Source of the DNA: Alphaproteobacteria bacterium
GTDB lineage: Bacteria; Pseudomonadota; Alphaproteobacteria; DSM-16000; Inquilinaceae
Assembly (NCBI GenBank): GCA_028284045.1
Contig: JANQSN010000028.1
Location: forward strand, 62,001-126,000
Length of the DNA: 64,000 nucleotides
Reading direction: 5' to 3'
The notes under the pieces are model-generated. The model did not search any database and was not told the DNA's origin. It was given only the letters and a program-made list of their open reading frames with translations. A program made the translations under genes and the position numbers. This document shows positions 42,689 through 50,286 of this stretch, piece after piece. Every line of letters starts with the position of its first letter. Positions within the stretch are counted from its first letter, which is position 1.

Positions 42689-43199
42689 GAATCCCCCCAT
42701 TTGCCTGATTCATCAGAACCACGATCTTCCGTTATTCTCATATACGCCTTAGACTCAATCATTTACCCATTCGGTCGTCACACGCAATTGAAATGTGTGT
42801 TCTCCTCTGAAAATCCCTTAATACGGACAATCTTGAAGAATGATACGCAGATCAATAGTCCAGAAACGGTCGATCCGCACGCCAACAGTGGAGAATTGAT
42901 CACCTCGGCGCGCTTCGGCTCAGGTTAGCCAAGCAACCGCGATCGGCGACGGTTCACCGGCCATCATCATGCTTTGTAGTCGATCGAGGGTGATCGGGTA
43001 GTCAGGCGGCGGACAGGCGCGAGGTCGCCGCCGAATCTAGGTGCACAGGGCAACATCGCCCCACCGGCGCACTATCGGAACGGGCCAGCCACGGAGGCGG
43101 GTCGCATTCGCGCGTGCGCTCGCCAAGATGATGGCCGTGAGACTGATCGGCGGCCGCCCAACCGAATGCCAATGCCCGCAAGCCGCCGCGCAACGTGCC
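42689..43199. other. 511 bases without a supported gene
   Basis: Only short open frames are present and none has a convincing start or composition. The left part is AT-rich like the lipoprotein genes and should hold their promoter; I see no clear consensus. Confidence 0.5.
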
Positions 43200-43631
43200 C
43201 TATTCCTCGCGCTGGGTGCGCTCCAGGCGCTCGTGGCGCTCCTGCGCCTCCAGGCTCAAGGTGGCGATGGGTCGCGCCTCCAGCCGGCGGATCGAGATCG
43301 GCTCGCCGGTGTCCTCGCAATAGCCGTAGCTGCCGTCTTCCACCCGCATCAGCGCCGCATCGATCTTGGAGATCAGCTTGCGGCCGCGGTCGCGAGTCCG
43401 CAGCTCCAGCGACCGGTCCGTCTCCGTCGTCGCGCGATCGGCCAGGTCGGGTTCCATCGACCCGCCCTCTTGAAGATGCTGCAAGGTCTCGCTGCTGTCG
43501 GCCAACAAATTGGTTCGCCACGCCAGCAATTTGAGTCGGAAATACTCCAACATCACCGGGCTCATGAACGGCTCGTCATCGGACGGCCGGTATCCTTCCG
43601 GTACCCGGACGGCAGGGCTCTGGTTACCCAT
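43200..43631 (-). CDS. dksA: RNA polymerase-binding transcription factor DksA
   Basis: 143 residues from the ATG at 43631. DksA binds the RNA polymerase secondary channel and works with ppGpp. Visible are the coiled-coil start (MSPVMLEYFRLKLLAWRTNLL), the acidic loop (EPDLADRATTETDRS) and the C-terminal zinc-finger region YGYCEDTGEPISIRRLEARP followed by ATLSLEAQERHERLE. Only one of the four zinc cysteines is present; as I recall, this is normal for alphaproteobacterial DksA. In Caulobacter-type clusters dksA often neighbours fliX and flgI, as here. Confidence 0.92.
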   Translation of the reverse strand: MGNQSPAVRVPEGYRPSDDEPFMSPVMLEYFRLKLLAWRTNLLADSSETLQHLQEGGSMEPDLADRATTETDRSLELRTRDRGRKLISKIDAALMRVEDGSYGYCEDTGEPISIRRLEARPIATLSLEAQERHERLERTQREE

Positions 43632-43685
43632 CGGCAAACACAGCTCTCCTCGCAAGGCCAGCGCTTGGGCCGGACGGCGGCCGAC

Positions 43686-43720
43686 GCGCGCGGAGTATAG
43701 GGGCGAACGCCCCGTCAAAC
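43686..43720 (-). promoter_or_regulatory. Sigma-70-type promoter of dksA
   Basis: On the minus strand TTGTTT, a 17-base spacer containing the hairpin GGGGCGTTCGCCCC, and TATACT are followed by the dksA start about 65 bases downstream. Confidence 0.5.
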
Positions 43721-43839
43721 AATCCTCACGCGTCGCTTCGTTTCTTCCGGTACTTAACTGATTCTCTTGACTTTTGCGACCCGTCCGCCGGCCGCCGCCG
43801 CCGCTGCGCCGTCGCGCCCGCCCGAGCACCCAGCCAAGA

Positions 43840-44277
43840 TCAGCGGGCGGCCCTACGTTTGGCGAGTTCTACCTGAACCCGGACATCGATCTCGTCCAGC
43901 ACTTGGCTGAGGCCTGGATCGCGCACGCTCGGCCGCGGTTCGCTGCTGGCCCGGGCCAGTGCCTCCAGCTCGCTCTCGGACAGCGCGCCGGCGACCAGGC
44001 GCCGATGCATCTGCTGCAGCGCGTCGAGCTGCTCGCGCCCCCGAGCATAGGCCTGGCGGTGCCGACCCCCCGGGCTTTCGTCGGTGACGTCCTGCGCCGC
44101 CAGCAGGGCTTCCACGCCCGTCGCCGCTCCGGCACCCGCCACCGGCGGTGCGGCGTCGTCGCCGCCGGCCATCGCGCCCAGCGTGCGGGCAAACTGGCCG
44201 GGTGCGGCGCCGTTGCCGCGTTGCGTCCGCTTCGTCTTGTCCGTCGCGTTGCCCGCGCCGGGGCCCTCAATCCTCAT
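43840..44277 (-). CDS. fliX: Flagellar assembly checkpoint protein FliX
   Basis: 145 residues from the ATG at 44277 (MRIEGPGAGN). FliX senses early basal-body assembly and controls FlbD activity at sigma-54 promoters. Family features are the Gly-rich start, GVEALLAAQDV, the helix with RGREQLDALQQMHRRLVAGALSESELEALAR, and the C-terminal DPGLSQVLDEIDVRVQVELAKR. It is divergent from flgI, the same arrangement known in Caulobacter. A perfect CtrA box lies 85-100 bases upstream. Confidence 0.9.
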   Translation of the reverse strand: MRIEGPGAGNATDKTKRTQRGNGAAPGQFARTLGAMAGGDDAAPPVAGAGAATGVEALLAAQDVTDESPGGRHRQAYARGREQLDALQQMHRRLVAGALSESELEALARASSEPRPSVRDPGLSQVLDEIDVRVQVELAKRRAAR

Positions 44278-44361
44278 CGATCCCTCCCTCGGCGGCGGGA
44301 CAGGCGGCCCCGCCAGGCGAGGCGTGGGTGACCCAGTTCGGCTGATCATCGGTCGAACCGG

Positions 44362-44377
44362 TTAACCAAGCCTTAAC
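44362..44377. promoter_or_regulatory. CtrA box between fliX and flgI
   Basis: TTAA-CCAAGCC-TTAAC is a full match to the CtrA consensus. It is 85-100 bases from the fliX start but about 200 from flgI, which has its own sigma-54 promoter, so fliX is the likely target. Confidence 0.75.
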
Positions 44378-44492
44378 CAACTGGATTTGCTGGGAAAGTA
44401 TTGCCGGGTCGGAACGGCACCACTTGCCGGCATCCACCGCCATCGGCGGGGCGCGCTACCTCGGGGACCGTTCCAAGGGCGGCGCGCCGTCT

Positions 44493-44509
44493 CTGGCACG
44501 GGTTTCGCA
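44493..44509 (+). promoter_or_regulatory. Sigma-54 promoter of flgI
   Basis: CTGGCACG-GGTT-TCGCA has GG and GC exactly 10 bases apart and a perfect -24 element; the -12 element has one mismatch. The predicted transcript would start near 44520, about 50 bases before flgI. Confidence 0.75.
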
Positions 44510-44573
44510 TGGGTGGTGGCGAGACCGCCTCGCGACCGATCGAGGCTCGCGCCCCAACGGGGCCGCCCCCGCG

Positions 44574-45770
44574 ATGAAGAGCACCGCCATGCCGACACCA
44601 GGCCCCACCCAGATGCCCCGCCCCGGCCGACCCTGCCGACCCGGTCTGCGGCGCCCCGGTCTGCGGTGCCTGGCCTTGGGCATGCTGGCCGCCGTCCTCG
44701 CCCTGGTCGGCGTCGGACCGGCCGAGGCGACGTCGCGGATCAAGGACATCGTGGAGTTCGAGGGCGTTCGCCCGAACATGCTGGTGGGCTACGGCCTGGC
44801 CGTCGGCCTGGACGGCACCGGCGACAGCATCAACGGCTCGCCGTTTACCGAGCAGAGCCTGATCGGCATGCTCGAACGCCTGGGCATCAACACCCGCGAC
44901 AACACCATCAAGACCAACAACGTGGCCGCCGTGATGGTCACCGCCACGCTGCCGGCCTTCACCCGCCAGGGCAGCCGGATCGACGTCACCGTTTCCTCGC
45001 TGGGCGATGCCGACAGCCTGCTCGGCGGTACCCTGCTGGTCACCCCGCTGCTCGGCGCCGACGGCGAGGTCTATGCCGTGGCGCAGGGCTCCATCTCCGT
45101 CGGCGGCTTCTCCGCCGGCGGCGAGGCGGAGACCATCACCCAGGGCGTGCCGACCAGCGGCCGCATCCCCGACGGCGGCATCGTGGAGCGCGAGATCGCC
45201 TTCGCGCTGGCCGACCTGCCCTCGATCAACCTGGCGCTGCGCAACCCCGACTTCACCACCGCCCGGCGCATCATGGAGCGGATCAACAGCTTCGCCGGCG
45301 CCGACGTGGCGCTGGCCACCGATCCCGCCACCGTCCGCCTTACCGTGCCGCCGGCCTATGTCGGCAATGTCGTCGCCCTGCTGACCGACATCGAGCAGCT
45401 TGAGATCAACCCCGACCAGCCGGCCCGGGTGGTGATCGACGAGCGCACCGGCATCATCGTCATGGGCGAGAACGTGCGCATCAGCACCGTCGCCGTCGCC
45501 CAGGGCAACCTGACGGTGCGCATCACCGAGACGCCGCAGGTCTCCCAGCCGCCGCCCCTGTCGGACGGCGAGACGACGGTGGTGCCGCGCACCACGGTGG
45601 AGGTCGACACCGGCGAGGACCGCCGCCTCGGCGTCGTCGATACCGGACTGACCCTGCAGGAGCTGGTGCAGAGCCTGAACGCGCTGGGCATCGGCCCGCG
45701 CGACATGATCTCCATCCTGCAGACCATCAAGGCCGCCGGCGCGCTGCAGGCCGATCTGGAGGTGCTGTGA
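44574..45770 (+). CDS. flgI: Flagellar P-ring protein FlgI
   Basis: 398 residues from the ATG at 44574 (the upstream open frame would start before the sigma-54 promoter, so it is not used). FlgI forms the periplasmic P ring around the rod. A signal peptide is seen (CLALGMLAAVLALVGVGPAEA), then SRIKDIVEFEGVRPNMLVGYGLAVGLDGTGDS, a hallmark. The C-terminus LTLQELVQSLNALGIGPRDM and ILQTIKAAGALQADLEVL is typical. The stop overlaps the flgJ start in TGATG. Confidence 0.96.
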   Translation: MKSTAMPTPGPTQMPRPGRPCRPGLRRPGLRCLALGMLAAVLALVGVGPAEATSRIKDIVEFEGVRPNMLVGYGLAVGLDGTGDSINGSPFTEQSLIGMLERLGINTRDNTIKTNNVAAVMVTATLPAFTRQGSRIDVTVSSLGDADSLLGGTLLVTPLLGADGEVYAVAQGSISVGGFSAGGEAETITQGVPTSGRIPDGGIVEREIAFALADLPSINLALRNPDFTTARRIMERINSFAGADVALATDPATVRLTVPPAYVGNVVALLTDIEQLEINPDQPARVVIDERTGIIVMGENVRISTVAVAQGNLTVRITETPQVSQPPPLSDGETTVVPRTTVEVDTGEDRRLGVVDTGLTLQELVQSLNALGIGPRDMISILQTIKAAGALQADLEVL

Positions 45771-46096
45771 TGACCGACCCGGTCCTCTCCGCCCCGCCGG
45801 GCCTCGGCCCCGCCGCCACCGCGACCGCGATGCCGCTGGCCGGCCGGATCGACACGCCGGAACAGGCCCGCGCCGCGGCCGAAGAATACGAGTCCGTCTT
45901 CATCGGTCAGATGCTGCAGCACATGTTCGCCGGCATCGAGACCGACGCGCTGTTCGGCGGCGGTCCGGCGGAGGACATCTACCGCTCGATGATGGTCGAT
46001 GAGTTCGGCCGCACGCTCTCGCGCGCCGGTGGCGTCGGCCTAGCCGACCACATCGTCCGCTCCCTCGTCTCCCTGCAAGAGGTGCCGTCGGCATGA
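45770..46096 (+). CDS. flgJ: Rod-binding protein FlgJ (single-domain form)
   Basis: 108 residues from the ATG at 45770. It corresponds to the N-terminal rod-cap domain of FlgJ: AAEEYESVFIGQMLQHMFAGI, then GGGPAEDIYRSMMVDEFGRTLSRAGGVGLADHIVRSL. The muramidase domain of enterobacterial FlgJ is missing, as usual in alphaproteobacteria. It overlaps flgI at its start and the next gene (ATGA) at its end, so three products are coupled. Confidence 0.9.
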   Translation: MTDPVLSAPPGLGPAATATAMPLAGRIDTPEQARAAAEEYESVFIGQMLQHMFAGIETDALFGGGPAEDIYRSMMVDEFGRTLSRAGGVGLADHIVRSLVSLQEVPSA

Positions 46097-46521
46097 GGAT
46101 CGAAGACCTGGTGATCAGCATCACCCAGACCATGGACGACCTGCGCGACGTCCTGGAGGAGGAAACCGCGTCGCTGAAGGCAATGCAGATCGCCGGCCTC
46201 GACGCCTACACCGACCGCAAGGTGTCGCTGGAGCGGGTGTTCGCCCGCAAGCTCTCGCTGCTCTCCGCGCGCCGGGAGGAACTGGCCGGGCTCGACGCCG
46301 ACCAGCGCGCCGATCTGGAAGACGCCGAGGGCGCCCTGAAGGACGCCGCGGACCTCAACATGCAGACCATCGACAGCACCCAGAAGATCAGCCAGCGGCT
46401 GATCGACGCCGTGGTGGACGGCGCCCGCAAGGCGTCCGCCCAGAGCGGCGGCTATGCCGCGACCCCGTCGCCCGACCGCGGCCAGGGCTTCGTGCCCGTC
46501 GCGGTCAACGAGACCTACTGA
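46093..46521 (+). CDS. FlgN-like flagellar chaperone
   Basis: 142 residues, almost all helical (MRIEDLVISITQTMDDLRDVLEEETASLKAM, then LSARREELAGLDADQRADLEDAEG). Length, coiled-coil nature and position upstream of fliK and the hook-filament junction genes flgK and flgL match FlgN-type export chaperones, which bind FlgK and FlgL. Identity at sequence level is weak in this family, so the call rests largely on context. Confidence 0.65.
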   Translation: MRIEDLVISITQTMDDLRDVLEEETASLKAMQIAGLDAYTDRKVSLERVFARKLSLLSARREELAGLDADQRADLEDAEGALKDAADLNMQTIDSTQKISQRLIDAVVDGARKASAQSGGYAATPSPDRGQGFVPVAVNETY

Positions 46522-46565
46522 CCGAGCCAATCGCGCCCCGCCTGCGCCTCCACGGATCGACTGCC

Positions 46566-48002
46566 ATGAACCCTGCTGCCGTCCTCGCCCAGCTCCTCCC
46601 CCCGGCCGGCCCGCCGTCGGCGACCGGACGACCGGGCGCCCCGGGTCCCGCGCTCGGCGGCGACCGCGACGGCAGCGGTCAGGAGACCATGGCCGGTTTC
46701 GACTTCAAGGCGCTGATGGAGGCCGACCCGGAGGCCGCAGAGGCGCTCAGCCGCCATCTCGATATCGACCTGGCCGAGGCGACGACCGATCCGGATGCCC
46801 TCCTGAAGGCGCTGCTCAACGCGCTGGCGATCGCCGAACAGGCCGCCGCCGGCGGGGTTGCGGCGGGCGACGAGGCACCGATCGGCGATGGCGACGATGC
46901 GGTGGATCCTGAAGACCTGCTGGCGGCGGCGCTCGATGCCCTTGCCGATGCCGGGATCGCCGTCGACGGCGAGGACGGCGAGACCGATCCCGCCGCAGCG
47001 GCCACGCCCGCCGACGCCGCCGGCATGGTCGATGATCCGGCCGCAGCGCTTGCCGCAGCCGCCGGCGCCGCGGCGGCAGGACCCGCCGGTTCCGGCCAGG
47101 CGACCGGCGACGGGGCGGCGCGCGGTGGCGCAGCCGTCACGGCCCGCGACCTCGCCGCACCCACGGCCGCGGCGGCCAACGGCACGACGCCCGACGGCGC
47201 GGACGCGGTGGTCGCCAAGCCCGACCGTACCGCCGACAAGGCGGCAGCCGACACGCCGCGGCGGGCGGAACGCCTGCTGGCCACCGGCTTCGTCGGCACG
47301 CCCGACGCGGCGAAGGAGGCGCTTGCCGACGCACGACCGACGCAGCCCTCGCCGGCCGTTCAGGCCGGGCGCGACGCGCTGGCGGCGCTGCGGGCGGCCG
47401 GCGGCGGCGACGGCCGCACCGGCGGCCAGGCCGGCGACGACCGACCGGCCACCGGCCACACGAACACCCCCACCGGCGCCACCGCCGGCCCGGCCGCCGC
47501 GGGGCCGGAGCGGGCGGCCGCCGGCAGCTTCCGCACGGCCTTGGACGGCCTTCGGGCGCCGACCGCGCCGCCGACCGAACAGGTGGCGGTGCAGATCCGC
47601 CAGGCGGTCGCCACCGGCGGCAATCACGTCACCATCCGCCTGCAGCCGGCCACCCTCGGCCAGGTCGACGTGCATCTGGAGATCGCCGACGACCGCCTGG
47701 TTCAGGCCCGCGTCGTCGTCGACAAGTCGGAGACGCTGGACCTCTTGCGCCGCGACAGCGCCCAGCTCGAACGCGCGCTGTCCAATGCCGGGCTGCAGAC
47801 CGACACGGGCGGCCTGAACTTCTCGCTGCGCGGCCAGCAGCACGGCCAGGGCTTCGCCCAGAACCAGGGCGGCAACGGCGCGCCGGCCGGCGATGGGATG
47901 CCGGACGACGGCCCGGATGACGCGCTTCTGGCCGATATCCGCGACTTCGGCGTTCGCCCCGGCGGCTGGACCGCCGACGGCCGCCTCGACCTGACCATCT
48001 GA
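46566..48002 (+). CDS. fliK: Flagellar hook-length control protein FliK
   Basis: 478 residues. FliK measures the hook and switches export specificity. The first 330 residues are low-complexity Ala/Asp/Pro/Gly, the molecular ruler. The C-terminal domain has the conserved core VTIRLQPATLGQVDVHLEIADDRLVQARVVV followed by LDLLRRDSAQLERALSNAGLQ. It is the canonical FliK of the window; a second FliK-like protein is at 10983. flgD and flgE follow directly. Confidence 0.93.
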   Translation: MNPAAVLAQLLPPAGPPSATGRPGAPGPALGGDRDGSGQETMAGFDFKALMEADPEAAEALSRHLDIDLAEATTDPDALLKALLNALAIAEQAAAGGVAAGDEAPIGDGDDAVDPEDLLAAALDALADAGIAVDGEDGETDPAAAATPADAAGMVDDPAAALAAAAGAAAAGPAGSGQATGDGAARGGAAVTARDLAAPTAAAANGTTPDGADAVVAKPDRTADKAAADTPRRAERLLATGFVGTPDAAKEALADARPTQPSPAVQAGRDALAALRAAGGGDGRTGGQAGDDRPATGHTNTPTGATAGPAAAGPERAAAGSFRTALDGLRAPTAPPTEQVAVQIRQAVATGGNHVTIRLQPATLGQVDVHLEIADDRLVQARVVVDKSETLDLLRRDSAQLERALSNAGLQTDTGGLNFSLRGQQHGQGFAQNQGGNGAPAGDGMPDDGPDDALLADIRDFGVRPGGWTADGRLDLTI

Positions 48003-48033
48003 CCCGAGTCAGCGAACCGGAGACTCAAGACCC

Positions 48034-48735
48034 ATGGAAGTCAATCCGACCACCGCCGCCGGCACATCGCTCTCCGGCGACCAGGCGACGGCCAAGGCCA
48101 GCATCGACGAGACGATGGACGACTTCCTGCTGATGCTGACCACCCAGCTTCAGCACCAGGATCCGCTGGATCCCCTGGATACGGCGGAGTTCACCAACCA
48201 GCTCGTCGGCTTCTCCACCGTCGAGCAGCTCATCGCCAACAACCAGAAGATGGACGAGCTGATCGCCATCCAGGCGGCTCAGCAGAACCAGCAACCGGAT
48301 CTCGCGTCCAGCCCGCTCGACTACATCGGCAAGGAGGTCGAGGTGGTGGGCAGCGGCTTCGCCTTCTCCGGCGAGCCGGCAACACTTGCCTACCACCTGC
48401 CGCAGGCGGCCAATCGGGTCACGGTCACCGTGTTCGACGAGGCCGGCCAGACTGTGTGGGAGACGGACACCGCCCCGACGACGGCCGGCCGCCACGACGT
48501 GGTCTGGCCGGGCGTCGACGCCGACGGCAACGCGGTCGGGGCCGGGCACTACTTCGTGGAAGCCCGCGCGGTCGACGACGCCGGGATCATCACCCAGCCG
48601 GCCACCCTGGTGTCCGGCGTCGTCACCGGCGTCGACCAGTCCACCGGAACGCCGTTGTTGAAGGTAGGCGATCTGTTCGTCTCGCTCGACAGCATCACCG
48701 CGGTTCGCGAGCCCGCGCCACCGCCGGCCGGCTGA
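48034..48735 (+). CDS. flgD: Hook-cap (scaffolding) protein FlgD
   Basis: 233 residues. FlgD caps the growing hook so that FlgE can polymerise. The N-terminal segment MDDFLLMLTTQLQHQDPLDPLDTAEFTNQLVGFSTVEQL is diagnostic, followed by the tudor-like and Ig-like domains (VTVTVFDEAGQTVWE, GRHDVVWPGVDADGNAVGAGHY). It lies 31 bases after fliK and is transcribed with it. Confidence 0.95.
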   Translation: MEVNPTTAAGTSLSGDQATAKASIDETMDDFLLMLTTQLQHQDPLDPLDTAEFTNQLVGFSTVEQLIANNQKMDELIAIQAAQQNQQPDLASSPLDYIGKEVEVVGSGFAFSGEPATLAYHLPQAANRVTVTVFDEAGQTVWETDTAPTTAGRHDVVWPGVDADGNAVGAGHYFVEARAVDDAGIITQPATLVSGVVTGVDQSTGTPLLKVGDLFVSLDSITAVREPAPPPAG

Positions 48736-48797
48736 TCGGCGGCGGGCCATCCCGCCCGCCCCAACCGAGTCGCGCCAGACAGTGAGGGAAGTTCGAA

Positions 48798-50207
48798 ATG
48801 TCGATCTACGGTTCCATGGTCACCGCGATCTCGGGTCTGAACGCCCAGACCCGACGCATCGGCCACATCTCCGACAACATCGCCAATGTCAGCACCACCG
48901 GCTACAAGAAGGTCGGCACGAACTTCTCCGCGCTGGTCACCCAGTCGAGCCAGTTCGTGCACGAGCCGGGCGGCGTCGTCGCCACCCCGTCCTACAACGT
49001 CTCCGTCCAAGGCTCGATCGAATCCTCGGTCGGCGCGGCCCATATGGCGATCAACGGCAACGGCATGTTCGCCGTGCAGAACTATTCCGACGACAACGCA
49101 ACGCCGGGCCTCGACAAGCAGATCTCCTACACCCGCAAGGGCGACTTCGAGCCCGACGCGAACGGCAATCTGCGCAACTCGTCGGGCTTCTACCTGCAGG
49201 GCTGGCGCTACAACAATGATGGCCAGACCTTCCCGTCGAAGGACCTGGAGACCATCAATATCGGCAATATCGGCGGCAATGTCCGCACGACCAACGACGT
49301 CGTGCTCGGCGCCAACCTGCCGGCCACCGCGGCGGGCGGCGAGACCGTTCCGTCGCTGACCGGCACATCGGTGCTGACCAATGTCACCGGCCTCAGCCAG
49401 CGCTTCTCCGAGCAGGTCTTCTACGACGATCTCGGCCGGCCCCGCACCGTGCGCATGGAGTGGTATGCCACCGGCACCACCGGCGGCGCGACGCGCGACT
49501 GGACGGTGCGCATCTACGAGGTGGAAAGCGACGGCACGCCGCGGCCACAGGCCGAGCACATCGTGTCGACGATCCGCCTCAACAACACCGGCACCGATGC
49601 CGGCACGCTGGCCGACCCGCAGCCCGCCGCCCCGGTTCCGACCACGCTGATCGGCGCCGGCGACGCCTCCGCCGCCGTCGCGCCGGCGGTCGTCAACGGC
49701 GAGGTACAGCTCACCATCGCCGGCGGCACGATGAACGGGTTCGCCTCCAACATCGTCGTCAATCTCGGCGAGGCCGACGCACCGATCGGCATCACCCAGA
49801 AGTCCGACGATTTCGCGATCACCAACCTGACGCAGAACGGCCTGCCCTACGGCCAGTACCAGGGCATCCGCATCGACGAGCAGGGCGACATCTATGCCCA
49901 GTTCGGCAACGGCGTGTCGCACAAGATCTACCGCATCCCGATGATCACCTTCTCCAACCCCGACGGGCTGCAGATCCTCGACGGCGGTGTCTACCGGGCG
50001 ACGGTGGCAAGCGGCGATCCGGTGATCTCCGATGCCGGCGTCGGCCGGGCCGGCGAGTTCGTGCCGGAGGCGCTGGAGGCTTCCAACGTCGATATCGCCG
50101 AAGAGTTCACCCAGATGATCCAGGCCCAGCGCGCCTACTCCGCCAACGGCCGGGTCATCACCACCAGCGACCAGATGCTGGAAGAAGTGATCAACCTGAA
50201 GCGCTGA
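48798..50207 (+). CDS. flgE: Flagellar hook protein FlgE
   Basis: 469 residues. The hook subunit. N-terminus MSIYGSMVTAISGLNAQTRR with SDNIANVSTTGYKKVGTNFS, and C-terminus ASNVDIAEEFTQMIQAQRAYSANGRVITTSDQMLEEVINLKR, the coiled-coil ends of the axial family. The Ser/Thr/Ala-rich middle is the surface-exposed D1/D2 domain. GAGGGAAG precedes the ATG. It lies 62 bases after flgD; no sigma-54 promoter was seen directly before it. Confidence 0.96.
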   Translation: MSIYGSMVTAISGLNAQTRRIGHISDNIANVSTTGYKKVGTNFSALVTQSSQFVHEPGGVVATPSYNVSVQGSIESSVGAAHMAINGNGMFAVQNYSDDNATPGLDKQISYTRKGDFEPDANGNLRNSSGFYLQGWRYNNDGQTFPSKDLETINIGNIGGNVRTTNDVVLGANLPATAAGGETVPSLTGTSVLTNVTGLSQRFSEQVFYDDLGRPRTVRMEWYATGTTGGATRDWTVRIYEVESDGTPRPQAEHIVSTIRLNNTGTDAGTLADPQPAAPVPTTLIGAGDASAAVAPAVVNGEVQLTIAGGTMNGFASNIVVNLGEADAPIGITQKSDDFAITNLTQNGLPYGQYQGIRIDEQGDIYAQFGNGVSHKIYRIPMITFSNPDGLQILDGGVYRATVASGDPVISDAGVGRAGEFVPEALEASNVDIAEEFTQMIQAQRAYSANGRVITTSDQMLEEVINLKR

Positions 50208-50208
50208 C

Positions 50209-50225
50209 CTGGCACGAACCGTGCG
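50209..50225 (+). promoter_or_regulatory. Sigma-54 promoter of flgK
   Basis: CTGGCACG-AACC-GTGCG has a perfect -24 element, and GG and GC are exactly 10 bases apart. It starts 2 bases after the flgE stop and about 62-78 bases before the flgK start. Confidence 0.78.
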
Positions 50226-50286
50226 TGGTGATCGTGAAGGTTAGGCCGGGCGGATCCGTCCGCCCGGCGGCGAAGGGAACAGCGCC

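Noticed and set aside
42626-42928. Short plus-strand ORF upstream of the lipoprotein pair
   Set aside because: No start signal or family similarity; it overlaps the lipoprotein start.
44385-44430. Two other GG...GC pairs before flgI
   Set aside because: Spacings are 8 and 9 bases; sigma-54 needs 10.
44424-44573. Upstream extension of flgI
   Set aside because: It would begin before the sigma-54 promoter at 44493, and the signal peptide fits the start at 44574.
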